A DNA stretch of 18,334 nucleotides, from the NCBI GenBank assembly GCA_024641625.1, contig JAHECQ010000001.1, positions 14,157 to 32,490 of the forward strand, in the 5' to 3' direction. A program made the position numbers and the translations under genes. The DNA comes from Acidimicrobiales bacterium. Its GTDB lineage: Bacteria; Actinomycetota; Acidimicrobiia; Acidimicrobiales; SZUA-35. Positions 6,431 through 12,938 of the stretch are shown here, piece by piece; position 1 is the stretch's first letter; each line of letters opens with the position of its first letter. Under the pieces are notes generated by a model. The model saw only the letters and a list, made by a program, of their open reading frames with translations, was not told the DNA's origin and did not search any database.

Positions 6431-7642
6431 GTGAAGTTTGGACTGTTGTACGAACTGCAAATTCCGAAGCCTTGGGACGCCGAGAGCGAGCTTCGATGCG
6501 TGCAGGAGGCCACTGAACAGGTCATCCTGGCCGACAAGATCGGGCTCGATCATGCGTGGGCCGTCGAACACCACTTCCTCGAGGAGTACTCGCACTGCTC
6601 GGCGTCGGAGGTGTTCCTGGCGTCGCTGGCCGCCAAGACCGAGCAGATCCGCATCGGCTTCGGTATTCGCCAGGTCATTCCGAACTACAACCACCCGTCC
6701 CGCACCGCCGAGGCGGTGGCCATGCTCGACCTCATCTCGGGCGGCCGGGCCGAATTCGGCATCGGTGAAGGTGCCACTCGCCTCGAGCTTCGCGGCTACA
6801 ACATCGACGCGCGACGCAAGCAGGCCATCGCGCTGGAGGCCGCCGAGCAGATCGCCAACATGCTCGTGATGGAGCCCTACCCCGGCTTCGAGAGCGAGAA
6901 CTTCTCGATGCCGTGTCGCAACGTGGTGCCCAAGCCGCTGCAGAAGCCGCACCCACCGATGTGGATGGCGTGCACCAACCGCAAGACCATCGAGGTGGCG
7001 GCACGCAACGGGCTCGGGGCATTGGCCTTCAGTTTCGTCGATCCCGACGATGCCCGGAAGTGGGCCGAGACCTACTACGACATCATCAAGAGCGAGGAAT
7101 GCGTTCCGCTGGGTCATTCGGTCAACGCCAACATCGCCATGGTCGCCGGGTTCTCCATTCACCACGATGCCGAGGAGGCCCAACGCCGCGGCATCGATGG
7201 CTTCCAGTTCTTCCGCTACGCGGTCAACGCGCTGGTGGCCAACGAGACCCGCCCGGGCCGAAGCCGCCTGTGGGACGAATACGAGGAGCTTCGTGGCCCC
7301 GACCTGCCCGCCCTGCTCGCACCCGGCATCGGTACGCCATCGGACTACCGCGCCCTGGTACACCAGTTCCAGGATGCCGGTGTCGATCAGATCGTCTTCC
7401 TCCAACAAGGCGGGAAGAACCGTCACGAGCACATCTGCGAGAGCCTGCAGATCTTCGGCGACGAGGTGCTGCCGGACTTCGTCGACGACAAGGCCGAGCG
7501 TCTGGCCCGCAAGGAGGAGGAACTCGCTCCGTACATCGAGGCGGCGCTGGCCCGTAAGCAGTACATGAAGCCGCTGGCCGACGACGAGATTCCCATCGTC
7601 CCGCCGTCGCAGGAGCGCGAAGCCTTCTACGTACGGCAGTAG
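6431..7642 (+). CDS. Luciferase-like (LLM) flavin-dependent monooxygenase (LLM-1)
   Basis: The protein has 403 residues with a TIM-barrel LLM fold. It begins MKFGLLYELQ, the usual first strand of the barrel. WAVEHHFLEEYS (about 43-54) carries the Glu-His-His of the bacterial-luciferase type active site. LDLISGGRAEFGIGEG (99-114) is the characteristic flavin-side strand of the family. PHPPMWMACTNRKTIEVAARNGLGALAF (about 173-200) is the second conserved block. The protein is longer than many LLMs (about 340) because of a charged C-terminal tail. The family oxidises organic substrates with O2 and reduced FMN or uses F420; limonene-, alkane- and sulfonate-type monooxygenases are relatives. The start is GTG 6431 with AAGGGAG upstream. 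It forms an operon with SDR-2 (21-base gap) and is divergent from P450-2. The substrate is unknown. Confidence 0.9.
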   Translation: MKFGLLYELQIPKPWDAESELRCVQEATEQVILADKIGLDHAWAVEHHFLEEYSHCSASEVFLASLAAKTEQIRIGFGIRQVIPNYNHPSRTAEAVAMLDLISGGRAEFGIGEGATRLELRGYNIDARRKQAIALEAAEQIANMLVMEPYPGFESENFSMPCRNVVPKPLQKPHPPMWMACTNRKTIEVAARNGLGALAFSFVDPDDARKWAETYYDIIKSEECVPLGHSVNANIAMVAGFSIHHDAEEAQRRGIDGFQFFRYAVNALVANETRPGRSRLWDEYEELRGPDLPALLAPGIGTPSDYRALVHQFQDAGVDQIVFLQQGGKNRHEHICESLQIFGDEVLPDFVDDKAERLARKEEELAPYIEAALARKQYMKPLADDEIPIVPPSQEREAFYVRQ

Positions 7643-7663
7643 CTCGACGGGAGGCACACGACC

Positions 7664-8425
7664 ATGGACCTACAGGACAAGATCGCGTTCGTGACCGGTG
7701 GTTCCGGCGACATCGGCGGAGCCATCTGCGACGCGCTGGCCACCGCCGGAGCTGACATAGCGCTCAGCTACGTCGGTAACCACGACGCGGCGCAAGCCGC
7801 GGTCGAACGAGTGACGGCCCTCGGACGTCGAGCGATTGCCATCCAGCTCGACCAGCGCGAGGAGTCGTCGATCGAGGCGGCGGCCGCCCAGTTGCGATCG
7901 GCCTTCGGAGGTTGCGACATCCTGGTCAACAACGCAGCCTGGAACATCGGGATCCCCTTTCCCGACCTCGGCGACCTCGATGCAGTGACCTGGGATCGAG
8001 TACTGGAGACCAACGTGCGAGGCCCCTATTTGCTGGCCCGCGAACTACAACCCGAGCTGACCGCCGGCGACGGCGGCCGGATCGTCAACATCGCCTCGGT
8101 CGGTGGACTGGCGCCCAGCTCCAGCAGCATCGCCTACTCCTGCAGCAAGGCAGCCCTCATTCATCTCACGCACTGCCTGGCCGTCGCCATGGCACCAAAG
8201 GTCGCGGTGAACTGCGTCGCTCCCGGACTGGTCGAAGGCACCCGGATGGCCGGTCGCCTGCCCGACGCGGTATCGGCCGCGGCCCGCCGCCAGGCGGTGC
8301 TCGGCAAGGTCGGTTCGGCCGTCGACATCGCCGCAGCCACCGTCATGTTGTGTCAGGCCGACACCATCTCCGGCCAGACGATCGTGGTCGATGGCGGCAT
8401 GCCCGCTGCCATGAACTTCGGCTGA
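7664..8425 (+). CDS. Short-chain dehydrogenase/reductase (SDR-2)
   Basis: This classical SDR of 253 residues has the cofactor loop TGGSGDIG (11-18), NNAA at 89-92 in place of NNAG, catalytic Ser145, Tyr158 and Lys162, and the C-terminal GQTIVVDGGM. It reduces or oxidises a carbonyl/alcohol using NAD(P)(H); resemblance to 3-oxoacyl-ACP reductases is general and does not fix the substrate. A GGGAGG Shine-Dalgarno lies nine bases before ATG 7664. The 21-base gap after LLM-1 makes co-transcription very likely, so a relay of oxygenation by LLM-1 and alcohol/ketone interconversion by SDR-2 is a reasonable inference. Confidence 0.9.
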   Translation: MDLQDKIAFVTGGSGDIGGAICDALATAGADIALSYVGNHDAAQAAVERVTALGRRAIAIQLDQREESSIEAAAAQLRSAFGGCDILVNNAAWNIGIPFPDLGDLDAVTWDRVLETNVRGPYLLARELQPELTAGDGGRIVNIASVGGLAPSSSSIAYSCSKAALIHLTHCLAVAMAPKVAVNCVAPGLVEGTRMAGRLPDAVSAAARRQAVLGKVGSAVDIAAATVMLCQADTISGQTIVVDGGMPAAMNFG

Positions 8426-8540
8426 TGACCGGACCATCGACGAGCCGGTGCCGCTGCCGCGTCTCTCGCACCTGAGGCCGCTTCTCTTCCCGACATCCCC
8501 CCTCGGATCAGGGCGGAGGAGACAACTCCGGAAGTCGGCC

Positions 8541-8546
8541 TACGCT
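8541..8546 (+). promoter_or_regulatory. -10 element for leaderless lipoprotein gene
   Basis: TACGCT is followed by seven bases and ATG 8554, with no Shine-Dalgarno. A loose inverted repeat, CGGAG-(7)-CTCCG at 8514-8530, lies around the expected -35 region. The rest of the 8426-8553 gap shows nothing else. Confidence 0.55.
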
Positions 8547-8553
8547 GACGTCG

Positions 8554-8988
8554 ATGCCTTCCTGCTCATCGCTCACCCGGTTGGCGGCAACGCTCTTCGT
8601 TGCGGCGGCTGCGGTCGTCTCGGGGTGCAGCTCCTCGGGACCCGGGGCATCGGCCCCTCCGAACGAGCTGGCCGGCTTGCTCGCCCAGGAGCCCGACGCC
8701 CCGGTGCTGGTGCCGGACGGAGTCCTGGTCACCGGGTCGACGCTGGGAACGATCGTGCGCGACGACAACGGTCACGTCGTCGGTCTCGAGGTCTGGCTCC
8801 AGGTCGATGGTGACGAGCTCTCGGAGGGACATCGCTTCTGTTTCGCCGAGGTCGGCGTGTTGCACGCAGCCGACGACCTGGGCTGCACGACGCTGTTGAA
8901 CAAGGCCGATGGTGTGATCGTGTTCGCCGATCTGGCCGACCGCGGATCGCCCTTGTGGGCGGCCAACTGGTCGAGACCCTTGCCCTGA
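8554..8988 (+). CDS. Small putative lipoprotein of unknown function
   Basis: The protein has 144 residues. The N-terminus has Arg9, a hydrophobic stretch (about 10-22) and a lipobox VSGC with Cys25. It is therefore predicted to be exported and lipid-anchored on the outer face of the membrane. A Ser/Gly/Pro/Ala-rich linker follows, then a compact domain of about 100 residues with many beta-strand-like segments (GVLVTGSTLGTIVRDD, VVGLEVWLQVDGDEL). Two Cys (in HRFCFAE and DLGCTT) could form a disulfide. I do not recognise a family. The start is supported by the TACGCT element seven bases upstream. The gene is convergent with the DNA glycosylase, with a hairpin between them. Confidence 0.75.
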   Translation: MPSCSSLTRLAATLFVAAAAVVSGCSSSGPGASAPPNELAGLLAQEPDAPVLVPDGVLVTGSTLGTIVRDDNGHVVGLEVWLQVDGDELSEGHRFCFAEVGVLHAADDLGCTTLLNKADGVIVFADLADRGSPLWAANWSRPLP

Positions 8989-8989
8989 C

Positions 8990-9005
8990 CCGGGACTGAT
9001 CCCGG
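8990..9005. terminator. Bidirectional hairpin between convergent genes
   Basis: CCGGGA and TCCCGG form a perfect 6-bp stem around CTGA, right after the lipoprotein stop and before the glycosylase stop. No T-tract is present. The core is shared with a hairpin at 17342-17355. Confidence 0.5.
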
Positions 9006-9012
9006 CTGCAAC

Positions 9013-9822
9013 CTAGCGCTGGCAGGTGGGGCACCAATAGGTCGAGCGGGTGGTGCGCTGACCCGCCGGCGAGAACGAGATGGCGTTGTCGCACACTCGG
9101 CATCCCAAACGGTGACGACCGTAGACATAGGTGGCTCCCGCAGTGCCACGAGCCGTCGTGACCCGACGCGTCGGGCGATCGGCGTTGGCCACCAGGAGGT
9201 CGTGAGCGATCGCCCACAGCCGGCGGAGGTCGTCATCGGTCAACGCTGCCACCGACGTGAACGGGTTGAACCCGGCGATGAACAACGCTTCGCTCTTGAA
9301 CACGTTGCCTACGCCCGCGGCCACGTGTTGATCGAGCAGGAGGTCGGCCAACAGGCGGTCCGCAGTGCGCGCCCCGGGCAACGATCGGCGGCTGCGATCG
9401 ACGATGACATCGAGGTCCACGACGTCGTTGCTGAGATCGGGTCCCAACCGATGCACCGGACTGCTTCGGGCCGCGACGACATGGGTCTCGATGGTGGGCG
9501 CGGCAAAGCACAGCGCCCGCCCGGCCGAGGTGCCGAGCACCACCCGAAGACGAGGGTTGGGGCTGATCGCCGCGGGCGTGCTCCCGGGTTCGTTGGGAAC
9601 AGCCCGCCACGTTCCCGCCATCCCGAGGTGAGTGTCGAGGATCAGCCCACGAGCGAATTCGATCGACAGGTACTTGCCGGTGGCCTCCACTCGCACCACC
9701 CGATCACCGACTCGAGGCCGATAGCCGCGCAACTTGCGAAACCAGACCTCGATGAGCGTCTGGCCCTCGAGCACCGGTGCTACCGCCGCCTCGGCCAATC
9801 GAAGGGTGTCGCCCTCGGGCAT
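9013..9822 (-). CDS. Fpg/Nei family DNA glycosylase, Nei type
   Basis: This base-excision repair enzyme of 269 residues removes oxidised bases and cuts the resulting abasic site (bifunctional glycosylase/AP lyase). After Met removal the chain starts Pro-Glu-Gly-Asp-Thr: Pro2 is the Schiff-base nucleophile, Glu3 the catalytic acid, and PEGDT rather than PELPE marks the Nei side of the family. Lys50 (ATGKYLS) is the conserved beta-hairpin Lys. GVGNVFKSE (170-178) is the helix-two-turn-helix DNA-binding turn. The C-terminal zinc finger has Cys241, 244, 264 and 267, with Arg259 near the catalytic tip. The inter-pair spacing is 19 residues, three more than in E. coli Fpg. The start is ATG 9822, six bases after TAGGGT. 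Actinobacterial Nei1/Nei2 are the closest relatives I know, but I cannot say which. Confidence 0.92.
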   Translation of the reverse strand: MPEGDTLRLAEAAVAPVLEGQTLIEVWFRKLRGYRPRVGDRVVRVEATGKYLSIEFARGLILDTHLGMAGTWRAVPNEPGSTPAAISPNPRLRVVLGTSAGRALCFAAPTIETHVVAARSSPVHRLGPDLSNDVVDLDVIVDRSRRSLPGARTADRLLADLLLDQHVAAGVGNVFKSEALFIAGFNPFTSVAALTDDDLRRLWAIAHDLLVANADRPTRRVTTARGTAGATYVYGRHRLGCRVCDNAISFSPAGQRTTRSTYWCPTCQR

Positions 9823-9828
9823 CGACCG

Positions 9829-9834
9829 ACCCTA
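9829..9834 (-). promoter_or_regulatory. -10 element for leaderless Nei-type gene
   Basis: TAGGGT on the minus strand is followed by CGGTCG and the ATG at 9822. The whole divergent gap to the DUF2237 gene is 45 bases, so the two promoters nearly touch. Confidence 0.6.
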
Positions 9835-9855
9835 CTCGACCACCCACACCCGTGA

Positions 9856-9861
9856 CAGACT
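9856..9861 (+). promoter_or_regulatory. Weak -10 element for leaderless DUF2237 gene
   Basis: CAGACT (TANNNT with the first T replaced) is followed by GATCCC and ATG 9868. The same 6-base spacing as at other leaderless genes supports it. No Shine-Dalgarno is present. Confidence 0.45.
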
Positions 9862-9867
9862 GATCCC

Positions 9868-10302
9868 ATGTCCGAATCACCCCCCGACCCGGCAATGATC
9901 GCGAAGAACGTGTTGGGTGCCGACCTCGAGCCATGCGGAACCGATCCGCTCACCGGCTGGTTCCGTGATGGCTGCTGCAACACCGCTCCGTCCGACGTCG
10001 GAAGCCACACGATCTGCGCAGTGATGACCCGAGAGTTCCTCGACCACCAGGTTGGCATCGGCAACGACCTCGTCACCCCGGCGCCCCAGTACGGCTTCCC
10101 CGGCCTGAATCCGGGTGACCGCTGGTGTGTGACGGCCATGAACTGGCTTCGCGCCCACGGTGATGACGCGGCGGCTCCGATCGTGTTGGCCTCGACCCAC
10201 GAGCTGGCCACCCGGATCGTGCCGCTGGAAGTGATGCAACGCTATGCGGTCGATGTGCCGTCCGACCTCTCGGAACTGGATGACCTCGGCACCGACGACT
10301 GA
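9868..10302 (+). CDS. DUF2237 family protein
   Basis: The protein has 144 residues, close to the family length. The family signatures are plain: NVLGADLEPCGTDPLTGWFRDGCCNT (14-39), SHTICAVMTREFLDHQ (46-61), GNDLVTP (65-71), FPGLNPGDRWC (77-87) and APIVLASTHELA (103-114). Cys23, Cys36, Cys37, Cys50 and Cys87 lie in conserved blocks and could bind metal or act in redox chemistry, but the function of DUF2237 is not established. It is cytosolic, with no signal peptide or membrane segment. The acidic tail is typical of small soluble proteins. It is divergent from the Nei-type gene. Confidence 0.88.
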   Translation: MSESPPDPAMIAKNVLGADLEPCGTDPLTGWFRDGCCNTAPSDVGSHTICAVMTREFLDHQVGIGNDLVTPAPQYGFPGLNPGDRWCVTAMNWLRAHGDDAAAPIVLASTHELATRIVPLEVMQRYAVDVPSDLSELDDLGTDD

Positions 10303-10387
10303 GCCGACGCCGGCCGGCAAGTCCGATGCCGTTGCTCGACTGGGGCGCCGCACCCGCCACGAATCGTCTGCGCCCGATGCGCCGACC

Positions 10388-10393
10388 TAGCGT
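10388..10393 (+). promoter_or_regulatory. -10 element for leaderless SDR-3 gene
   Basis: TAGCGT is followed by CCGTCC and ATG 10400. The preceding gap (10303-10387) contains a GCCGGCCGGC palindrome just after the DUF2237 stop and nothing else I can support. Confidence 0.6.
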
Positions 10394-10399
10394 CCGTCC

Positions 10400-11203
10400 A
10401 TGAACGCACCCACGAACGGCAGATTCAACGGCAAGGTGGCGGTGGTGACCGGAGGAGCCTCCGGCATCGGCGAGGCCACCGTCAGGCGACTCGTCGGTGA
10501 AGGGGCCCAGGTCATGATTGCCGACCTCCAAGGCGAGGCAACCGAACAGTTGGCCGCAGAACTCGGCGCGGCAACCGATGCCCATCAGCTCGATGTGACC
10601 GACCTCGCCGCGGTCGAGGTGCTGATGGCCGCCACCGTCGATCGATTCGGCCACCTCGACATCGTGTTCAACAATGCCGGCATCTCGGCCATGGGACGGG
10701 TCGACGAGCTCGACGTCGCCGCCTGGCATCGAGTGATCGACGTCGACCTCAACGCCGTCTTCTATGGCTGCCGTGCCGCAATCGGGCACCTGCGGGCCAA
10801 CGGTGGAGGTGCCATCGTCAACACGGCCTCCATCTCCGGACTCTTCGGTGATTGGGGACTCCCCGCCTACAACGCCGCCAAGGCCGGTGTGATGAACCTC
10901 ACACGGACCCTCGCCGCCGATCACGCGCGGGATGGCATCCGAGTGAACGCAGTCTGCCCGGGCGGCATCGAGACAGCCATGACCGACGCGTTGGTCCGCA
11001 GTCGGCGCGCCCAGGAACAATACGAGCGGCTGGTGCCAATGGCGCGAATGGGACGAGCCGACGAGATCGCTTCGGCCGTGGCCTTCCTGGCCAGCGACGA
11101 TGCTTCCTACATCACCGGACACGGCCTCGTCGTCGACGGTGGCGTCACCGCGGTCACGGGCCAACCCAACTTCAGCGCCCTCTCCGAGCGATGGTGGGAC
11201 TGA
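10400..11203 (+). CDS. Short-chain dehydrogenase/reductase (SDR-3)
   Basis: This textbook classical SDR of 267 residues has the cofactor loop TGGASGIG (17-24), Asp42 at the end of strand 2 (preference for NAD(H)), LDVTD at 64-68, NNAG at 91-94, catalytic Ser144, Tyr157 and Lys161, PGGIETAM (187-194), and the C-terminal ITGHGLVVDGG. It interconverts an alcohol and ketone; relatives include 3-oxoacyl-ACP reductase-like and hydroxysteroid-dehydrogenase-like enzymes, so the substrate is open. It stands alone on the plus strand, leaderless, and is convergent with the EthD gene 13 bases away. Confidence 0.92.
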   Translation: MNAPTNGRFNGKVAVVTGGASGIGEATVRRLVGEGAQVMIADLQGEATEQLAAELGAATDAHQLDVTDLAAVEVLMAATVDRFGHLDIVFNNAGISAMGRVDELDVAAWHRVIDVDLNAVFYGCRAAIGHLRANGGGAIVNTASISGLFGDWGLPAYNAAKAGVMNLTRTLAADHARDGIRVNAVCPGGIETAMTDALVRSRRAQEQYERLVPMARMGRADEIASAVAFLASDDASYITGHGLVVDGGVTAVTGQPNFSALSERWWD

Positions 11204-11216
11204 CGAGACCGGTGAA

Positions 11217-11918
11217 TCAGCGAAGCTGCTGAGTCGCCTCGCCGGGCACGACCACGTGCTCGCGAGTCAGGATGGTCGGCGTGGGGATGGCGCTCGGATC
11301 AAGGGTGGCCGGGCCGTCCGCGATCGTGGCGGCGAAGGCGTCTGTCTTGGCCGAGGCCCGCATGGCATCGATCGAGTCGAACCAGGTGAGTGCCAATCCA
11401 TCCCATGCCGGCCGCCGATCACCGGTGTACGCCCCGGCACGCACGTGGCTCTGCACATAGCGACGCAATTGAGGGATGGGGGCGGCGATGGGGCCGTGCA
11501 CCTGCGCCCAGTAGCGGTGGGCCTCAGCGGGGTCGATGTCGCGACGCAGACGAACAAGCCCGATCGATTTGACGGCGTCGTCGGGTACCGGCCCGTCCTT
11601 GATCTCGATGTCATCGACCACCAACTCGATCAGGGAGGCCGTGTCGATGAAGTTCGGTTCATCGACCTTGGCCGCCGCGAACGCGTCGGTTGTGGCAATC
11701 GAACGCAACGCTTCCTTGTCATCGAACCACAGCTCAGCCAACCCGTCATAGGGCAGCGGACCGCGCCGGTAACCACCGAGGAGTGGATGGGATTGGACGT
11801 ACCGACGAAGCCCCGGAATGGCGGCCACGATCGGACCGTGCACGTCCCGCCAGTGCACCTGGAACTCCTCGACCGTCATTCCCGGCCGCCGCTGCACCAG
11901 TTCGCACACTTTGATCAT
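11217..11918 (-). CDS. Protein with two EthD-like (dimeric alpha-beta barrel) domains
   Basis: The protein has 233 residues and two homologous halves. VHWRDVHGPIVAAIPGLRR continuing YVQSH (21-44) is matched by the segment at 136-158 that reads YWAQVHGPIAAPIPQLRRYV then QSH. Each half ends with a W-F-D/S strand (ELWFDDKEAL, LTWFDSIDAM) followed by a TDAFAA helix. Single EthD domains dimerise through a ferredoxin-like fold, so this fused pair should make the dimer within one chain. EthD-like proteins occur near ether-, polyketide- and aromatic-degrading enzymes; their exact chemistry is often unknown. The start is ATG 11918, with GGGAGA eight bases upstream. It lies 35 bases after the nuclease-lamin-tail gene on the same strand, so the two may be co-transcribed. 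Confidence 0.82.
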   Translation of the reverse strand: MIKVCELVQRRPGMTVEEFQVHWRDVHGPIVAAIPGLRRYVQSHPLLGGYRRGPLPYDGLAELWFDDKEALRSIATTDAFAAAKVDEPNFIDTASLIELVVDDIEIKDGPVPDDAVKSIGLVRLRRDIDPAEAHRYWAQVHGPIAAPIPQLRRYVQSHVRAGAYTGDRRPAWDGLALTWFDSIDAMRASAKTDAFAATIADGPATLDPSAIPTPTILTREHVVVPGEATQQLR

Positions 11919-11932
11919 CGCTCGGTTCTCCC

Positions 11933-11960
11933 AGCTGTGTCTGTACCGCTGTGTCAGTAC
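11933..11960. repeat. Tandem 14-bp imperfect repeat before EthD gene
   Basis: AGCTGTGTCTGTAC (11933-11946) is followed directly by CGCTGTGTCAGTAC (11947-11960), with 12 of 14 positions identical. The repeat abuts the EthD Shine-Dalgarno on one side and covers the stop codon of the upstream gene (11954-11956) on the other. Confidence 0.7.
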
Positions 11961-12886
11961 TCCAGGGTGGCCACGATGTTGCCGGCAGGGTCACGGACGA
12001 AGGCGGTGTCGCCGTCATTGTTCCAGATGGCGGAACCCGATTCGCACCAATGCAGAACGTCGGCAGAATCCGACCCGCAGCCGGAGTGGACACGCACCGA
12101 GCCCGCCGGTCCGAGAACGTATCCCGCGGGGAACTCGTAGCGGTGGCTCGACGACTCGTCTCGGAGCGACCAACCGGTGAAGTCGATCGGGGCACTGCCT
12201 CGGTTCTCCAGTTCGACCCACTCGCCGTTGAGGTTGGCGGAATCATCGCCCGGGGCGTCGTACTCCACATGGATGATGACGACCGCTACGAGCGCTCCTG
12301 GCGGCTGCGGCCCACAGGCCGTTGGCGACCAGAGTCCCCGACCTGTGGCCTTGGCTTCGGACGCTGCGGCCTCGAGCACGTCGCCATGGCGAGTGTCGGG
12401 CGGGAACCGACGAGCGATCGCATACCCGCCGCGGACCATCGACTCGTTTGCCATACCGGCACTGGTGTGCACGTAGAACAGTGAGCGCCCGTACCGATCG
12501 ATCTCAGAGGTATCCGCCTCCAAGAAGGTCACCCCCGCCGACAACAGCCGTCGCAACTCCTCGGTCGCCTCATCGGCGAAGCACTCACCCCGCTCCGGTG
12601 CGTCGATGCCGATCAGCCGAACCCGGACCGACGCACCTGCGTCGTCGACGTAGTCGAAGGTGTCACCATCGATCACCGACAGGTCGTTGACCTCGACCCG
12701 TGTACCCCACGGCTTCTGCTCGAGATCCGAGGGGGTGGAGATGGCAGACCACGTCGGGGTTCCGGTCGTGTCCGACTCCGAGGAATCGGAGGTCGAAGCC
12801 ACGCACGAGGCCAGTGTCATGATCGACGCGGCGACGACAAGCAAGGGGCCGACGGTTCGCTTCGGGGGACGGAGCACGCGTTTCAC
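11954..12886 (-). CDS. Lipoprotein with thermonuclease (SNase) and lamin-tail domains
   Basis: The protein has 310 residues. The signal is KR-rich, then hydrophobic (about 12-26), ending in lipobox LASC with Cys28, so it should be lipid-anchored outside the membrane. A Ser/Thr-rich linker runs to about 60. The SNase-like domain (about 62-193) keeps the catalytic set: VIDGDT (71-76), Arg90, Asp95 and Glu98 in RLIGIDAPE, and Arg134 in DRYGR; these match R35, D40, E43 and R87 of staphylococcal nuclease. The lamin-tail domain (about 202-310) shows GEWVELENRG, IDFTGWSLRD, an AGSVRVHSG strand, WNNDGDTAFVRD and a final IVATLEY. The family cleaves DNA and RNA with Ca2+; lamin-tail domains are beta-sandwiches often found on secreted nucleases. 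A role in surface nucleic-acid digestion is inference. The start is GTG 12886. Confidence 0.88.
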   Translation of the reverse strand: MKRVLRPPKRTVGPLLVVAASIMTLASCVASTSDSSESDTTGTPTWSAISTPSDLEQKPWGTRVEVNDLSVIDGDTFDYVDDAGASVRVRLIGIDAPERGECFADEATEELRRLLSAGVTFLEADTSEIDRYGRSLFYVHTSAGMANESMVRGGYAIARRFPPDTRHGDVLEAAASEAKATGRGLWSPTACGPQPPGALVAVVIIHVEYDAPGDDSANLNGEWVELENRGSAPIDFTGWSLRDESSSHRYEFPAGYVLGPAGSVRVHSGCGSDSADVLHWCESGSAIWNNDGDTAFVRDPAGNIVATLEY

Positions 12887-12896
12887 CAGGACGGCA

Positions 12897-12902
12897 ATGT
12901 TA
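12897..12902 (-). promoter_or_regulatory. -10 element for the nuclease lipoprotein gene
   Basis: TAACAT on the minus strand lies ten bases before GTG 12886, so the leader would be only a few bases long. No Shine-Dalgarno is seen. Confidence 0.45.
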
Positions 12903-12938
12903 GGCGTCGAGCCGGTGGCAGGAATCCGGCACGGGTCG

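Noticed and set aside
6154..6537. N-terminal extension of P450-2
   Set aside because: The extra 128 residues cross the intergenic region and overlap LLM-1, while GGGAG before ATG 6153 gives a normal P450 length.
6368..7657. Long minus-strand open frame of 429 codons
   Set aside because: It is antisense to LLM-1 and shows no family motif, only the Val/Leu/Gly-rich composition of a shadow frame.
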